Below are positions 63,177 to 64,000 of a stretch of DNA of 64,000 bases, one piece after another; positions within the stretch are counted from its first letter, which is position 1; each line of letters opens with the position of its first letter. The stretch is from NCBI GenBank assembly GCA_006226375.1, contig SBHC01000053.1:1-64000 (forward strand), read 5' to 3'. The notes under the pieces are model-generated. The model searched no databases. It was not told the DNA's origin and saw only the letters and a list, made by a program, of their open reading frames with translations. This DNA comes from Deltaproteobacteria bacterium. Lineage in GTDB: Bacteria; Myxococcota_C; UBA6777. The position numbers were made by a program, and so were the translations under genes.

Positions 63177-64000
63177 TTACTGCCGTTCACAAAATTCGCG
63201 TAACGTATCGTAGAAGTACCACACATCCTCGAAGGAGTTGTAGAGAGGAACTGGGGCAATCCGAATGACGTCGTTTCTGACATCGCTGATGATGCCTCGC
63301 TCTCTTAAAAAGTTGGCCATGTCGTTGGCCTGGTTCGGGTCCGGCTGTCGAATCGACAGTTGGCAGCCGTGCCGTTCCTCTTCGGAGGGAGTGAGGGGTT
63401 CAAACGGAATGTTCGGGATCTTCGCAACCAGTGTTCGAAGGTAGCTGTGCAATTTTTGCGACTTGCTCTGCAGGGCATCGAAGCCTGCTTGCTCAAACAA
63501 GTCTAGCGAGGCTCGCAGCGATGCCATCGGAAGGATCGGGGCGTTGCTGAGCTGCCAGCCGCCAGCGCCTTCCTGTGGGACAAAGGCATCCGGCATGCTG
63601 AATCGCGTGCTTGGATCGTTCCCCCACCAGCCCGAAAACCTCGGTCGGTCGGGGGCAAACTTATGGCGGTCATGGACAAAAATGCCCGCCACCCCGCCTG
63701 GACCCGAGTTAAGGTATTTGTAGGTGCACCACGCTGCAAAATCGACGTCCCAGTCGTGGAGTTGCATGGGGATGTTGCCCGCTGCATGGGCCAAATCAAA
63801 ACCAACGGTGATGCCGAGCTTGTGAGCAACCTCGGTGATCTCTTTCATCGGAAAGACTTGACCTGTGTAGTAGTTCACACCGGCCATCATCACCAAAGCA
63901 ATGGAGTCCCCTTCAGCTTCGAGGGTTGCCACAATGTCTTCGTTACGAAGGGTGGCTTCCCCATCTCTTGGTGCCAGCTCGATCACCGCGTCCTTGGGGT
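63177..64000 (-). CDS. kynU: Kynureninase, 5' part outside window
   Basis: The frame is open to the right edge; the C-terminal 274 residues are visible. PLP enzyme that splits kynurenine to anthranilate and alanine. Seen: VMMAGVNYYTGQVFPMKEIT, FDLAHAAGNIPMQLHDWDVDFAAWC, the PLP lysine in CTYKYLNSGPGGVAGIFVH, RFSGWWGND and FVPQEGAGGWQLSNAPILPMA, all typical. It closes with IRIAPVPLYNSFEDVWYFYDTL. Confidence 0.94.
   Translation of the reverse strand, partial: PKDAVIELAPRDGEATLRNEDIVATLEAEGDSIALVMMAGVNYYTGQVFPMKEITEVAHKLGITVGFDLAHAAGNIPMQLHDWDVDFAAWCTYKYLNSGPGGVAGIFVHDRHKFAPDRPRFSGWWGNDPSTRFSMPDAFVPQEGAGGWQLSNAPILPMASLRASLDLFEQAGFDALQSKSQKLHSYLRTLVAKIPNIPFEPLTPSEEERHGCQLSIRQPDPNQANDMANFLRERGIISDVRNDVIRIAPVPLYNSFEDVWYFYDTLREFCERQ

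Overview
The window looks like chromosomal DNA of a free-living, Gram-negative, myxobacteria-like organism (Myxococcota or a related former deltaproteobacterial line). Supporting features are a MYXO-CTERM-like sorting tail, MopE-type ECDGxDNDCDG motifs, several long secreted cysteine-rich modular proteins, a PATAN (DUF4388) regulator, PilY1/PilT type IV pilus proteins, TolC and FadL outer-membrane proteins, a class II HMG-CoA reductase and a GAK-type CofD-like protein. Class-level placement is inference. No tRNA, rRNA, CRISPR array, IS element or prophage was recognised.

Layout. 1-4.2 kb: 3' part of a very large PilY1-like protein with a perfect terminator. 4.4-11.9 kb: accessory genes, namely an odd MurL/QueC-like plus creatininase-like fusion, a secreted Ig-like protein, an orphan GAK CofD-like protein, ahcY and a secreted protein. 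12.1-16.1 kb: the most unusual island, with one protein carrying two complete retron-type reverse transcriptase domains, an HNH protein, and a Fic protein translationally coupled to an unknown protein. 16.3-24.5 kb: TolC, an NHL-repeat lipoprotein, a Cys-rich lipoprotein, a stand-alone NFACT-R protein, CrcB, a methyltransferase and mvaA. 24.5-41.1 kb, almost all on the minus strand: a housekeeping block (rsfS, rlmH, comF, uvrC; secreted protein-tilS-secreted protein-ftsH; folP-cdaA-cdaR-glmM-thyA-folA-arginase). 41.3-44.7 kb: a lipoprotein, a possible small protein and a Cys-rich lipoprotein. 45.1-64 kb: a PAS protein, a JAMM-DinG helicase fusion, lon, pspA, a receiver/PATAN/J-like/TPR protein, dtd, a lipase-like hydrolase, a lipoprotein, a degenerate receiver, a PilT with a doubled N-terminal domain, a FadL-like porin and a partial kynureninase.

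How the genes work together. folP, folA and thyA are three steps of folate and dTMP metabolism in one cluster. cdaA-cdaR-glmM is the conserved cyclic-di-AMP and cell-wall-precursor trio, here in a Gram-negative-type genome and with a long polycationic tail on CdaR. PilY1, PilT and the PATAN and PAS regulators point to pilus-driven surface behaviour. Lon, FtsH, PspA and DinG form a stress-response layer.

Best candidates for undescribed biology: (1) the tandem-RT protein with its HNH neighbour; (2) the MurL/QueC-like-creatininase fusion in which both catalytic sites look degenerate; (3) a shared 15-bp palindrome GTGAA-N5-TTCAC in three intergenic regions, upstream of the fusion gene, the Fic operon and the PAS gene; (4) the JAMM-DinG fusion; (5) the polycationic CdaR tail. 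All functional statements rest on reading motifs by eye; no database search was possible.
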